The translations under genes and the position numbers were made by a program. Shown piece after piece: positions 1 to 13,212 of a DNA stretch of 64,000 nucleotides (its first letter is position 1; each line of letters opens with the position of its first letter). The notes beneath the pieces are model-generated. The model had not been told where the DNA came from. It made no database searches and saw only the letters and a list, made by a program, of their open reading frames with translations. This stretch comes from Sequoia sempervirens. Taxonomy: Eukaryota; Streptophyta; Pinopsida; Cupressales; Cupressaceae. The DNA is taken from contig VDFB02321241.1 in the NCBI GenBank assembly GCA_007258455.2, forward strand, positions 1 through 64,000. The letters are read 5' to 3'.

Positions 1-2717
1 GCTATAAATGACTAAATAAATGAATAATTTGATTGTTGGGTAAAATAAAAGCTATAAATGAAATTTTGGGAAATTATTGGTGAGAGTGGGTTGTATTACA
101 CGCATGGTTAATATTGAATTGGGAAATTGTTGGTGGGAGTGGGGAGTACACTAGAGTGCAAAATTCGACAGAGGTCAACTACTCACATGGGTGATAAAGC
201 TTGTTTGGAGAGGATCTAAAGAATTCTGAAAAGGTGGGCAAGGAATTAAGAATTTCCTGCAACGAATTTAAAGTTGATGAGGCCCTCTACAGTGAAGTCA
301 AATTTGGGGACATCCTCTATAATGGATTCAGAGGTAATTCAAAACCCTCATTACATTAAAGAGTTATTGTATGGATCCTTGTGAAGTTCATGAATGGTTG
401 TAAATTTGAATGTGCCAAGTATGAGTGTTTATTTGAATGTGCCAATTATGAGTGTTTGTGGGTCTTGCTTGAGCATCAATGCATCCATTATCTGTATAAA
501 TCCTATTTATTTATTTAGATATTATTTTGTTCTCATGTTGAATGTTACAACCATTGAAAAAAGGTAATCCTTGTGTGTGATGTTGTGATGAAACTGATGT
601 AACGCTTTGTGTGTATAAAATGTAGTCATTAGGGTCCTCATAGGCTCTCTTGGCTAGGGGTAATGGTGAGAGCCATAAGGGCTTGATGACCTATTAACGG
701 TTGGGTGGAAACTAGCCTACTCTTCCTTTCTTTTATGTTTTCTTTTCTTTGTGAACAAGTTTCAAAATTTAGCTAGATTTTCTCCTTTAAAAGTACATGG
801 AAAATTTCATATAAAATAACTCTATTCATTGCAAAAATTTGTATAAAATAACTCTATTCATAGGATTGTGTATACCCCAAATGTTTGAGGGTTTGAGATA
901 TTTCTACAAAATGGTGAAAATTAGTTATCTACTTCAAATGAAAATTCTAAAATCATATGTATGAATGAATGGAATGTCATATCAAAGGTTTACTATGTTG
1001 GGTTTGAACTTTGAATTTGGGTTAAGTTCCTCTTTATGCTATTTTATTTATGGGTTATTCTAGTTGAAATTTTGAAAGAGTGCTTGTAAAATTATTCATG
1101 GGGCCTACAACTATAAATCAAAGCCATAGATAGCTAGGGAGAAAGCAACCCTATTGTATTGTATTGGGACAAAAAGAAATATACTTCTTTGTGTATTATA
1201 AGAGATGAGTTACATAAATAGGAGGGTATCTTGTCATAAAACATTGACTACCATGTAATAATTTGGAGTTCTTGAGATTGTGAAAGAATTGGATTCTTGT
1301 ATTCTTTGTATAATCAATACAATGTAGTGACCATATCTTGAAGTTGTCTATTTTTGTCCCATGTTATCATGCATGGGTATGGTATTAATTTCTAATTTTG
1401 TAACCAATTTAGTAACCTAATCCTTGAGTTTCCTTTTCACTAATTCTTCATGGAATGGTTAGTGAATTTACATCATAATTAGTTTGTTATTGGTTAGTGT
1501 AACTTACAATAGTTACATAGGCAACTGAGTACCATAACCATACAGGCAATTCTAATTTTAGCAAATTGTTTTTCATTAGTTTCCTCTATGCATTTTGGAG
1601 CATATGGTAATTGAACTTGTAACATGAATCCAAATTTCAATTCCTTTGATCACTTTACCATTAAACCACAATCTCATGTCCCTATCCTAGATCTTAATGA
1701 TTGGGTAAGATTGTGTGCAACCCTAATCTATTAATTGCATGGAATCCTAGAAGATGGTCTCATATGGCATAGTTGAAAGTTATGCTAGTTGATCAAATCA
1801 ATGTGGTCACCAAGCTATTTTTAATTGATACTATATGTCCACACATGGGAGTATATCAATTTTTAGAACAAGTCATCTTATCTCAACATGTTAATAATTT
1901 ATGCTAGCAAGTAATGCTCAAAGTTACAACAAAGAATTCATTAGCCTGTTTGTTAGTGTTTGTGTATTCATTAACATTGACAAGATTGTCATATGTTTAA
2001 ATGCTTGTCATTCATCAATAGAACAAGCATAAATTTTTTGTTCCATTGCTAAAACATTTCTTTAATTATCATCTAGACAAGGAAGGACCTCAATAAAAAA
2101 TGAATAAAAATAACATTTATCTATTTCCATTCATCACGGTCTTCTTTTATGCACATTGTAGATGAAATGTAAATTGAACATAAGTCTACATGATCAACAA
2201 GTTTTCAAAATTACAACATGATCCTATAAATTCAAACAAATAGTATACAAACACCCCAAAGTTTCCTTATCTTTGTGTATTACAATTTGACCATTTTTTT
2301 TTTAACTGCAACATATATTTTTTATATTAGAAATATAAATGGTGAGGTGCCAATAATAGATAGTTTACAACATATACTTTTAATCTCTACCTCTTGCACA
2401 TGGGAAAAAAATGAGGGAAGAGTAGTTGCTATGTTTCATTCTAATTAGTCATTGATAGCTGAGAATCATACAAGTAAAAAATGCACAAAACTAACCACAA
2501 ATATTTATGTAAAGGAAAAACATCTAATTCTGTAGAGTGATTCCCAGCTGCATTTCTTGAATTTGAATTGTTGTAGAGTTCTGAAGAGAATGAGTTTGCA
2601 TGTATTAGATCCTGAGTAAGTTGAGTTTTTCAAATTTCTATTTTTTTCTTGAAATAGGAAAATAAATTAATACTAGAATGTAGAGCATTATAGATGGATC
2701 AATGTTGAAGGTTGATT
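1..2717. other. AT-rich stretch without a recognisable gene
   Basis: No ORF of convincing length or family is visible here. The first 60 bases contain ATAAATGACTAAATAAATGA, a word very like those repeated in the CACTA terminal region at 27,880-28,446, so this may be CACTA subterminal sequence. That is inference. The segment at about 1,130-1,340 has TATA-like and AATAAA-like words and might be an old LTR, but no boundaries could be fixed. Confidence 0.5.
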
Positions 2718-5700
2718 ATGGATCAATACCATGCATATGATGAGACAGTAGATGATGAGAAGGAAATGTACAAATATCCATGTCCATGTAATGACTATCT
2801 TGGTGGAAAGGTGAAAAAAAGAAATACATTATTTATCGACATATGATAGGATATAGGTATAGTGGTATAAGCCCTTGGGATTACAATTATTATGAAGATA
2901 TGATAGAATTGTAGAGTGTGAGAGATGAAGAGGCAACAAACATAGATGAAGTGGTACCAAACATAGATGAAGAGGCAACAATATTAGACGAAGGGTTTGA
3001 AGTTGATAAAATGTTGAATGAGGGTCTAAATGATGATTGGGCCAAGTTGATGGAGGATGCTTTAAAGCCTGTGTATGCTAATTGCAAGTTAAGTCATTTG
3101 TCAACAATCCTTCAAATTCTTTACTTGCAACTAGTGCTTGGTTGGACAAATGAGAGTGTAGATCAGCTATTGGCATTATTAATTTCATTGTTACCACTTG
3201 ACACCACATTGCCAACAAAACAAAGTCAATGTAAAAAAATCACTAAGCTAGGATTAGGGTATGAAAATATCCACACATGTGTGAATGGTTGTGTATTATT
3301 TCGTAATAATCTTGCAAGTGAGAGTGAATGTATGAAATTCCATGAAGCAAGGTATCGACAAGGGTTGAAATTAGTTGTGGTTCCTTGAAAGGTTCTTCGC
3401 CACTTTTTGATAATCCCACAATTACTCTGAATGTATAGGTGTAGAGACAATGCTGAACTTATGCAATGGCATACCCAAAATAAGAGCACCAATGGAAAAC
3501 AATGACATGTGCCTAATTCTAAGACATTGATGGAATTTGATAACAGATTCCCTAATTTTTCTCAAGATCCTCATAATATAAGGTCGGGTTTGGCTCTAGA
3601 TGGGATGAACCCATTCTCAGATCAAAGTACTAAATGGTCAACCTAGCTAGTGTTTTTAATAAATTATAGCTTGCCTTGATGGTTAGCAATTAAACCATTT
3701 TTTTAATGCTATCATTGATTATACCAAGAAAGATAAGTGTGACTTCAAATACAATCAATGCTTGTCTAGAGCCATTATATGATGAGATAATAGAATTGTG
3801 GAAAGGAATTGAAGCAATTCAATCTTTAAGGGATGGTCATTTAGTCAAATTCACTCTAAGAGCTTCCTTATTGTGTACGATTCATGATCTTCCCACATAT
3901 GGAACATTGTTTGGTCTCACTATTCATGGATACCATGGATGTCCTGCTTGCAACTTTAAGGATTTTGTGAGGCACTCAAGAATTTTGTGTAAGTGTATTT
4001 ATTGTGGACATTGTGCTTACCTTAAAATGGATCATCCATATCATCAACAAAAAAACATTTCAATGGTCAAGAAGAGAATCGTGAAGCACCATTGCTAATA
4101 ACGAGTGATTGCATTGTTGAGAATGGACAAAAAAAATGTCATTTATAATTGAAAATGATGGGATTGCTGGTAATAGATATGATCCATGTAATGAAAGCAG
4201 TGTAAAACAGTTTTGCATATTCTATAAGAATCCATACTTTAAGGATATAACCATTAGGCATACTATTTAATTTATACATACTTATAAAATATAGCCTATG
4301 CTATTATAGAAACTCTTTTTGGTGTTTTTGATACTATTTCATCATGTGAAGACTTTCGAGAACTAAAGATTCGTCAAAATCTTTGGGTTGAAAAATATGA
4401 TGCTGAAAAATATATAAAACTTAGTGCTTCTTGTGTCTGGACAAAGGAAAAATGTGCACAATTATTAAAGTTGAAGTCTCAAACTTGCTTTCCCACTGGA
4501 TATGTAAGTAGTAGTATTGGAAGCCAAACTAACATTAATAGCTTAAGAGGCCTCAAGACCCATGACTATCATGTCATAATCAAGAATATTTTACCTATTG
4601 TGGTAAATATATTAAGTTTGGAAAAGGGGCTAAGATTGTCAATTATAAGGTTGGCCTAATATTAAAGAGAATGAGTTTACATGTATTAGATCCTTCAAAA
4701 TTTGATAGTTTGAGGGAGGAGGTTGTTGAAGTCCTTTGTCTATTGGAACGATAATTTCCACCAACAATCTTTAACATTTCAATGCATCTTTTGGTACATC
4801 TAGAATATGAACTAGAGCATTGTGGCCCAGTAAGAATGAGATGGATGTATCCTATAGAACAATATATGTAGATTTTGAAAAAAAATGTTCATACTAGGAC
4901 AAAATCGAAAAGCAACATGTTTGAGGGATATTCAATGCAAGAGGCCATGGGATTTTGTCCATAATATATGAAGGATTTTAAAATAATCAATCGAGGTGTA
5001 TGGGATGATGACAAAGATGAGAGAGTTGCAAGTGAAGTATTAGAAGGAAATGGATGTTGCTTCAAGCTATCACATCAAGAAAGAAGTGTGATACATGTGT
5101 ATATTCTTCAAAACACATCTTCGTTCGATAAGTGGCATAGGTAAAAAAAAATAACACAATAATTTATTTACTTGATTTTATTTACGCATTTATATTATTA
5201 ATCTTACTATTTGTATGTTAATATTCTATGTAGAAAATATGAAGAGAATCAAACTTGGATGCAACATCGGCCTCAAAAGCACATACATCATGATTTCATT
5301 AGAGGTGATTCTTTTCCAAAATTTGAAGAATGGATTGCTAATGCAATCAGTGATGAAAAAGAAGAAGGTCAAGATATAACAACAAAGGAAAGTGAGCTTT
5401 CACAATATCCAAATTTATGGGCTATGCGTTTTAATGGAATGTGGGCCTATGGTAGTCATTTAAGAGTGGAAGAAAAAGACAAAGGAAAGATAATTTGTGA
5501 TTGTGTTGTTAGTTTCGAATTTATTCATGAAACTGAGAAGAAATTTTATGTTAGATTCATCCAAAAAATTATTCACGTGGATTTTGGTGAAAATAATCCT
5601 ATATTATTAAAATGTAAGTGGATCCGACCATTCACTATACAATTTGATGAGTATGGATTTGTACGCGAAAATACATGACATTTTTTATTAGAGACAGATG

Positions 5701-6063
5701 AGCCCTATGCTTTCCCTCTTCAAATTAACTAATTGTTTCTAATTGATGATGTAAGAAGCCCAGGATGGTCATATGTCATTCTTGAACAGAGTCTTGTTTG
5801 AAACGAAAAATTAATGGAAGTTGTCAATATATGCCTAATGGGCGATATGTAAATTTACAAGAAAAATTCGAAGAATTGGATGAAGACGATGATGGAGTGT
5901 TTGAAGAAGAGATTTTGATTACCATAAAAGAGATTAGGAAAGAGAATGTATTGATGTCACAGATGAGGATGAGGAAGAAAATCAAGCAGATGTAGATACA
6001 AGGGATCAGGATTCTGATCTTGCTGGAAATGTGGATGATTATGATGATGTTTTGTCACTTTAA
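2718..6063 (+). pseudogene. CACTA (En/Spm) TNP2-type transposase, decayed
   Basis: This would be the transposase that cuts and moves a CACTA DNA transposon. Domains appear in family order. At 2,718 there is a transposase-associated start with the CPC motif (YKYPCPCNDY). At 2,918-3,388 comes the TNP2 core, with a KPVYANCKLS start and the GLGYENIHTCVNGCVLFRNN zinc-like segment. At 3,706-4,098 lies the LWKGIE / HGYHGCPAC part. At 4,650-4,870 is DUF4218 (FDSLREEVVEVLCLLER, GPVRMRWMYPIEQYM). At 5,211-5,690 is DUF4216 (KCKWIRPF, DEYGFVREN), with an acidic tail to 6,063. The frame changes several times (for example between 2,718 and 2,918) and stops occur between domains. Some breaks may be introns, but the element looks inactive. 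Confidence 0.88.
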
Positions 6064-6528
6064 CTAGATTGCCACCTTAACTTTTAAGATTGTCACGTAA
6101 AATTTGGTTATATGTATGGTGCAATTTATTATGGAATGTAATAAAGATCTAAGTATAGGTGTTCTTATTCACTATTTTTTAACTGATACATTTCTCAATG
6201 TGATCATCATTATTCTGCTAGTACATTATCTACAAAACCTAAGATGTTCATTGCTAATTTGAAGTGCATTTGAAGTTAGGTTCAATAATTCTTCTTGGTT
6301 TTCTTACTTTGTTTGAAATTAATTTTGTTTAGTTAGAATATAATTTCTTGTATGTCCTATATTTTTCTAGATGCTATACTTTTCTAACTTCTCTAGAACT
6401 ACTAGATATGAAAAGAAGCAAGCAAGGTCTAAAGGTATCAAATAATGCAACAAGGTACCTGTGAAAGTAAAAAACTCTTTAAAATCTTGGCAATAAATTT
6501 TAGTCATTTCTCTAATATTTGGATAGCT
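6064..6528. other. Spacer between CACTA coding region and the MULE
   Basis: AT-rich spacer with no gene seen. An ORF starting at 6,445 runs into the inverted arm of the next element and is treated as chance. Confidence 0.5.
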
Positions 6529-6537
6529 TTAGTTTTT
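6529..6537. repeat. Left 9-bp target-site duplication of the MULE
   Basis: TTAGTTTTT lies immediately left of the inverted arm. The identical nine bases follow the right arm at 11,984-11,992. A 9-bp duplication is the signature of Mutator-like elements. Confidence 0.85.
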
Positions 6538-7440
6538 GGCATTGGCTATCCAGCCCCAGGAATGCACCGGGGCATGGATGTACCACTACATGTTGCATAC
6601 CATGCATTAAAACAAGTATTGACACACACAACCTCCATATTTTTTATTTTCGAGGGATTCGTACAACAGATGTATAATAGTTATTTGCAAATATTAGTAT
6701 TAGTGTGTCCAAATATTTTGTAAGGGTTTTGGACCAAAATCAATATTATTTAGAAGTTATTTAAATTTGATTTTTAATAAAAAAAAATTTCATTGTAATA
6801 TTTTTATGTTTAATAATTTTGAAAATGTTTTAAATTATTTGATAGTTTAAATTATTTGAATTGTATTTAGATTTAATTTTTAGTTTTTTTTTTATATTTA
6901 ATATTATTTATATAATTTTGATTTGAATGTTTTATAGTTAATAATATTATTTTAAAAATATTAATATTATCTTTAAATTATTTATATGTTTATTACAAAT
7001 TTATTATTTTCTTTAAATATTTTTTTATATTTAACAATCTTTTAAAAGAGTCTTATTATTTGAATTGTGCTTGTATTTAATTTTTCAATTATTTTTTATA
7101 TTTAATATATATTTTTAATAATTTTTATTCAAATTATGTTTGCATTTATATGTTTACAACAAATTTATATTCTTCTTTAAATAATTTTTTATGTTTGACA
7201 TTATATAATAAATTTTATATTCTTCTTTATATAAAAAGATAGACATTAAATATAATTATTTAAAGAAGAATATAAAAAATTATTATATAATTTATATTTA
7301 ATGTCTATCTTTTTATATAATTTATATTCTTCTTTAAATAAAAAGATAGACATTAAATATAATTTATTTGCATGCTTACTATAAAATAATTTCTCCTCTT
7401 AATAATTTTTAAAAGTGACATAAAATTGGTTTTATAAACT
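6538..7440 (+). repeat. Left inverted arm of the MULE
   Basis: Matches the reverse complement of 11,030-11,983. For example, the GGACCAAAATCAATATTATT block near 6,731 mirrors AATAATATTGATTTTGGTCC near 11,770. The inner limit is approximate because both arms are AT-rich and diverged. Confidence 0.8.
7235..7365. repeat. Alternating inverted repeats able to form a hairpin
   Basis: The 20-mer AAAGATAGACATTAAATATA at 7,235-7,254 is followed by its perfect reverse complement at 7,293-7,312, and again in the first orientation near 7,342. Another copy lies in the right arm near 11,190. Confidence 0.85.
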
Positions 7441-7805
7441 ATTTTAATTTACTTTTGACTTCTTACACTACTCTTTTAATTATTATTTTATTTGGTTTTT
7501 TTAGGAGCTTGTTTCTTTATTTAAATTATTTATATGTTTAATAATTTTTTAATTGATGTAAACTTAGTCTTTACAATCCTTGTTTAAATTGTGAAAATGT
7601 TTTCCAATCTCTATTACTCTAGCTTAAGTAGCAATCCTTGAGAGTGATAACCTTAACCTCATACTATCTCAATAAAACATTTTATACAAATAAAAATAAA
7701 AATTCATCTTTTGATGATTTAACAATTTCCTTTAGTTTTTTGAAGAAGAAATGTGGGCCTAGATTTTTGATACTTAGAAATTGTTTCTATTTTTTGTTGG
7801 AAGTA

Positions 7806-8090
7806 TGCACAATATAAACAAAGGTAAAAGAAACTATATCCATTTCTCTGGAATTTTGTTGAAAATATTTTTAGTATAATAAAAATTAGAGGCAAAGAAA
7901 TACCCACAATATAAAGAAAGTTAGAGGAAATCATGTCCATTTGGGTAGATTTTTGTTGAAAATTTTATGATATGAAAAAAATCAAAGGCAAAGAAATACC
8001 CATATATAAAGAAAGGTAGAAGAAACTATGCCCATTCCTCTAGAATTTTGTTAAAAATATTTGGAGTATAAGAAAAACTAATGACAAGTA
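7806..8090. repeat. Tandem repeat, about 97-bp unit, three copies
   Basis: Units begin near 7,809, 7,908 and 8,002. They share a block of the type ATATAAAGAAAGGTAGAAGAAA followed by a TCCAT or CCCAT word and a GGAATTTTGTTGAAAATATT block. The small minus-strand ORF here is only the repeat read through. Confidence 0.7.
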
Positions 8091-8224
8091 CCAATGTTAT
8101 GTTATATTTTTTAAAATTTTGTTGACCTTATTCTTGAATCAAGTATACAACCTCTTTGGAAAAATTTATAAAGAGTAAATCATTGAATGACATAAAACCT
8201 TAAGGTTCATGGAAACAATTTAGT

Positions 8225-8460
8225 AAAGACTAATTTTAAATTATTTTTGCATATTTAATAAACATATAAATAATTTAAATAAAATACAAGCTCTTAAAAA
8301 AAACAAATAAAATAAAATAATAATTTAAAGAGTAGTGTAAGCACTCAAAAGTTAATTAAAATAGTTTATAGAATCAATTTTAGTTAACTTTAAAAAATTA
8401 TTAAGAGGAAAAATCATTTTATTGTAAGCATATAAATAATTTAGTTAGGAATGTAATATG
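8225..8460 (-). repeat. Inverted copy of the segment at about 7,365-7,560
   Basis: Words such as AAGAGGAAAAATCATTTTAT and ATAAATAATTTA appear here in the opposite orientation to 7,365-7,560. A further copy occurs at 11,035-11,090. This makes a fold-back structure inside the MULE. Confidence 0.7.
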
Positions 8461-9187
8461 TGACTAAATTTAAACTAGCATACCTATATTTAAAAAATAT
8501 ATATAATGTATGTTGAGTGATATCTTTAACCACCTATAATATAAATAAAATAAAATAATCCTTAAATAGTAAAATGTAAAAAAATTCTTAAGTAAATAAG
8601 ATAACCTAAGAGTGATAAAATAACCTAATTATAATATTAATTGAATTTTCTTTACAACTATTTTCATTTTTCTAATTTTATTTGCATTTTTAAAGAGAAT
8701 GCTTCTTAACCCACCAAAAATATATGTAATCACTATGTTTAAATGGATCATTAAATATACTAAAACATATGCATTCAAAAATGTGTTTAATAAATATATA
8801 AATTTTATTTAATTGATCTAATTAATCAAAGTGTTAAAAGTTAACAATATTTTATTTTTAACATTGAACTCAAGTGTAAAAGTGCTTTTGATTTAACTAT
8901 GTGTCTTTTTACATCAAGCTTTAATCATATTAATATAATATATTAGTATATTATGTTATAAATGAAAACATATTACTTTAATTAAAATATATCATTAAAT
9001 TATAAAGGGTATTGTACAATTTTTTTTCAATTAAGTTTAAACCTACACTTTCTTTTTTCATTCTCTATATATATTATTAGTCTTATTTTTCCATCTAATT
9101 TCTTTTGTGATTTAATCCTATTTACTACTCATTTTAACTCCTTGCTCTCCTACCCTTGTTTGTTTATTCTCTTCCCACCTCCCTTCC

Positions 9188-9475
9188 TTTCAAGAGGTTC
9201 CATGTGCAATCTATTTCCTTCCAATTCTCTTCTAATGCACCCATAATTGTAATCATAAATTGAACTCTAATTCTTGTGATTATTATATGCATATTAGGGT
9301 TAAACTTAAAGTGATTATTATATTCGTATCCTTTCAAGAGGTTCCATGTGCAATATATATCCTTCCAATCCTCTTCTAATGCACCCATAATTGTAATCAT
9401 AAATTGAACTCTAATTCTTGTGATTATTATATTCATATTAGGGTTGAACTTAAAGTGATTATTATATTCATATTA
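9188..9475. repeat. 144-bp tandem duplication
   Basis: TTTCAAGAGGTTCCATGTGC occurs at 9,188 and again at 9,332, and the two 144-bp units are nearly identical throughout. A partial third copy of the AGGGTTAAA..AAAGTGATTAT block follows near 9,475. A minus-strand ORF across the repeat encodes the same peptide twice; I take it as a by-product. Confidence 0.85.
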
Positions 9476-9499
9476 GGGTTAAAATTAAAGTGATTATAA

Positions 9500-10720
9500 C
9501 CATTAATCTATATTTTGGGGCAGCCCATAATTTATTAAAATTGAATGTAACCCTAATTAGATTAAAAATTTATTCTAACCTTAATCATACCCTAACTATA
9601 ATTCTAACCATGGTCCACTCCCTATAAATTATTATAATAATATATTTAATCTATTAATAAATGAACCCTAACCCTAATCAAAATATAAGCATAATTAAAG
9701 GCTGACCCCATCCCTAATCCCAAATGAATCATAATGTCAAACCTAACCCTAATCCTTATTGAATTGTAATAGTAATTGTAACACTATACAAATCCTAACC
9801 TTAATTCATCCTAAAACCCTCATACTAATCTAACCCTAGCCTTGAAAATTGTAATTCTAATCGTAATTAAGATTTTGAAGATGAATCTAGTCATTTGTTA
9901 GATATTTTCATAATTTTTTGTTACATATATTTTTTTTAATTAATTTTCCAAGTTAGCGTAATTATAATTTGGACAGAGGTGTATAAGTTTTTTTTTGTTG
10001 GAATAAGGACATCAATACCTAGTGGACATGTATTTTTTAGAATTTTTTTCTCTATTTTTTTTTTTTTTTGGTATGTGTGAAATAAAGAACTTGTTTTTCA
10101 TTGAAAATCCTACATTCATAAAAAATAAAAAATAAATATAATAATCATAATAAGGGCTGGAGGCTTACAAAACATAAATTTTAAATGAATTCATTTGATC
10201 ACCCAAAACGTTAATCAAAAGTCATTTTTTATCAGCATTTTGATAGGTGTAGAGGAGACTCGATTATAGATATGGTTTAAATCTAACAAGGTTCTATCCA
10301 AGGGGGTTTTATCTAAGGGTTTGATCAATCCCTATTTAATTAAAATAATTTAAATGAACCTTTAAAGTCATAAATCATTGTATTTTCTAAAAATATGTGA
10401 TTTCAAAATTAGGATGTCCAAAAGTGTAACCCTATAAGAACCCTAACCTTGCAAATTGTAATTATAATCCCAATTAAACATAGAAATAATTATAAAACTA
10501 TAAGAATTCTAACCTTAACTAAATCGTAGAACCTTCACACTAATATAAACCTAACGTTAACCATAATTGAACCATCAATGTAATTGAACTTTAACATTAA
10601 CCATAATTGAACCATCAATGTAATTGAACTTTAACCCTAATTGAAACTTAACCTTGACAAAATTATAATCTTAACCCTAATTAAATTGTAATCTAACCCT
10701 AACCATAATAATAATATTAT
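9500..10720. repeat. Degenerate telomere-like (CCCTAA) interspersed tract
   Basis: Many AACCCTAA and TAACCCTAAT words, all CCCTAA on the + strand, are separated by AT-rich spacers. Examples are near 9,663, 9,742, 9,830, 10,430, 10,640 and 10,695. A 47-bp tandem duplication with ACCATAATTGAACCATCAAT lies near 10,560-10,645. The exact plant repeat (CCCTAAA) is not maintained in tandem, so this is an interstitial, decayed relic and not a chromosome end. Confidence 0.65.
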
Positions 10721-11029
10721 ATAAATTATTTTAAGAACTTATTTTTTATTTGTTATAATAAATTTATTATATTTTCTTTGTATTTAATTTTGCAATTTTG
10801 TAACATGATTTTAACTGTGCACTTATTATGAAAAAGTTTCTATTATTTTGTACAATAAAATATTTAGTGAAATCTCAAATTTATAATATTTCTTTATAAA
10901 TAAATATTGATTTTGAAAAAAAAATAGAATTTGAATGATTTCTTTATAAATAGAACATGAATATAAATTTATAATATTTCTTTATAATATTTTTTTATAA
11001 ATAGAATATCAATTTTATGTCACTTTTAA

Positions 11030-11983
11030 AATTATTAAGAGGAAAAATCATTTTATAGTAAGCATATAAATAATTTAGTTAGGAATGTAATATGTGACTA
11101 AATTTAAATTATTTTTTCAAAATTATTAAACATTTAAATATTTGGATAGGAATGTCATATTTTAGTCAAAATATAAATAAATTATATAAAAAGATAGACA
11201 TTAAATATAATTTATTTTGAAAATTATAAAAATTATTTTTAAGACTCTTTTAAAAGATTTGTCAAACATAAAAAAATATTTAAAAAAGAAAATATTTTTT
11301 TAGTAAACATACAAATACAAAGAGTTTAAAGACAATTTATTAATATTTTTTTAAATAATATTATTAACTATAAATACAAACATAATTTGAATCAAAATTA
11401 TTAAAAAATATATTAAATATAAAAAATAATTAAAAAATTAAATACAAGCACAATTCAAATAATAAGTCTCTTTTAAAATATTGTTAAATATATAAAAAAT
11501 ATTTAAAGAAAAATATAAATTTGTAATAAACATACAAATAATTTAAAAATAATATTATTAACTATAAAACATTTAAATCAAAATTATATAAATAATATTA
11601 AATATAAAAAATAACTAAAAATTAAATCTAAATACAATTCAAATAATTTAAACTATCAAATAATTTAAATCATTTTCAAAATTATTAAACATAAAAATAT
11701 TCTTTTATTTTATATATAAATATTACAATAAAAAATATATTATTAAAAATAAAATTTAAATAACCTCTAAATAATATTGATTTTGGTCCAAAGCCCTTAC
11801 AAAATATTTGGACACACTAATACTAATATTTGCAAATAACTATTATACGTCCACTGTACGAATCCCTCAAAAATAAAAAAATACGGAGGTTGTGCTTGTC
11901 AGTACTTGTTTTAATGCATGGTATGCAGCATGCAGCGGCACATCCATGCCCTGGTGCATTCCTGGGGCTGGATAGCTTCTGCC
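11030..11983 (-). repeat. Right inverted arm of the MULE
   Basis: Reverse-complement partner of 6,538-7,440. It ends in CCTGGGGCTGGATAGC..GCC at 11,983, followed by the 9-bp duplication at 11,984-11,992. Confidence 0.8.
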
Positions 11984-11992
11984 TTAGTTTTT
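11984..11992. repeat. Right 9-bp target-site duplication of the MULE
   Basis: TTAGTTTTT, identical to 6,529-6,537. Confidence 0.85.
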
Positions 11993-12229
11993 AATACATC
12001 TTGTAGCCTCCACATGTATTATATATGCTTGTGTGAAGGAAACAATAATGAACATATGTGATTTAATAATACATATAGATATCTTAACATTAGGTTTGAC
12101 TAACACTGAAAATTCCCATACAATTCCAAAGATTTAAGAAATCATCATATATGCTTAAAAATAAGATGTGTCTAGCACCTTTACATTCATAAAAATCCAT
12201 TATTGCACCCTTGAGGGAGTATTTTTTTA

Positions 12230-12850
12230 GTTATAAGTACCTTCGACGGTATGGCAGGGTAGAAAATAAGATGTTATCATATACCGCTATACCGCAACAG
12301 TCATAAAAGATGTGTGTGGGATGGTGGTGATAGGTCTCTTGAGTATAGAAGAATACCGCTACCCCATAGCAAGCAGTGACTATATAAAATAAAAAATGTG
12401 GTATGGTGGTATGATCTCAACTTAACTATCAAAAGTTAACCTTTTGTCTCGCATTCAAAAAACAATGACATTAAAATAACATGCAGTATAGTGGTGTTAA
12501 GTTATGTAACCCGCTATCTCACAATCATCAATCTGTAAAGGAAAAGTGTATGGTATGGTGGTATGAAGCTATATAACCCACCACCCCATGATAAACATAT
12601 TTTAAAATTAAAAGGGACTTGTGGTATGTCAATATAAGGATGTATAACCGGTCGTCCCATAGTGAACAAACTTCAACATAAAAGAAGTGTGTTGTATGGT
12701 GGTATGAGGACTGTAGTCTCACAATAGAAAAGTGATAAGATAATTAAAGCCTGCAGTATAGTAGGATAGCCAAAATGAGTATATTACATGACATCGACAT
12801 CCTACAATGGTTAAGATAAGTGATAGTGGTACTGTGGTATATGTTGGAAA
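12230..12850. repeat. Degenerate minisatellite, about 65-75-bp unit
   Basis: A GTATGGTGGTATGA core followed by a TATAACCC / CCCCAT block recurs near 12,245, 12,395, 12,485, 12,550, 12,625, 12,690 and 12,750, with A-rich linkers. Copies are diverged and of unequal length. Nothing else is seen between 11,993 and 13,212. Confidence 0.65.
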
Positions 12851-13212
12851 AAGCATTTATGTCAACTATGATAGTAATTATTTGATTATCATGAACCATT
12901 TTATCTTCTAAGATCAACGACATATATTAAAAATCAAAATTGGCACAGATTATGAAATATTTTGAATGAAGTATTTATGTTGAAATGACTGAGTTCAAAA
13001 GCAATTATATCTAGAATTCAATGCCATTTTTTGCAATCATTTGCAAAAGGATCATTGTGGCAGGAGCTAAGAAGTTCGTGGAAGAAAAGCTTTGCAACTA
13101 CTATATCACTAAGTGCACAAACACTCTTCGTAAGAAATTCTAAAGCATTTGGTCAATTAGGATATGCAATTAAGGGTTTATAAAATTCAAAAGGAAGTAA
13201 AATTTTTACACC
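12851..13212. other. Spacer with no gene seen
   Basis: AT-rich single-copy-looking sequence. It may hold the upstream part of the ORF that starts at 13,213, but no promoter motif is convincing. Confidence 0.4.

Larger units (their letters stand above)
6538..11983. mobile_element. Mutator-like (MULE-type) element with long inverted arms, non-autonomous
   Basis: The left end starts GGCATTGGCTATCCAGCCCC. The reverse complement of the right end starts GGCAGAAGCTATCCAGCCCC. Similarity continues inward for about 0.9 kb on each side, and a perfect 9-bp duplication (TTAGTTTTT) flanks the pair. The interior is very AT-rich. It contains hairpins, three kinds of tandem repeat and telomere-like words, but no transposase that I can recognise, so movement would have depended on an element elsewhere. 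The long arms and 9-bp duplication fit the TIR-MULE group; without a transposase the superfamily assignment stays an inference. Confidence 0.8.

Noticed and set aside
6445..6723. 92-codon ORF
   Set aside because: It crosses the MULE boundary and reads the inverted arm; no family signature.
9164..9436. 90-codon minus-strand ORF with an internally repeated peptide
   Set aside because: It is the 144-bp tandem repeat read through.
9500..10720. True telomere
   Set aside because: Telomere-like words are scattered and degenerate and lie inside a transposon.
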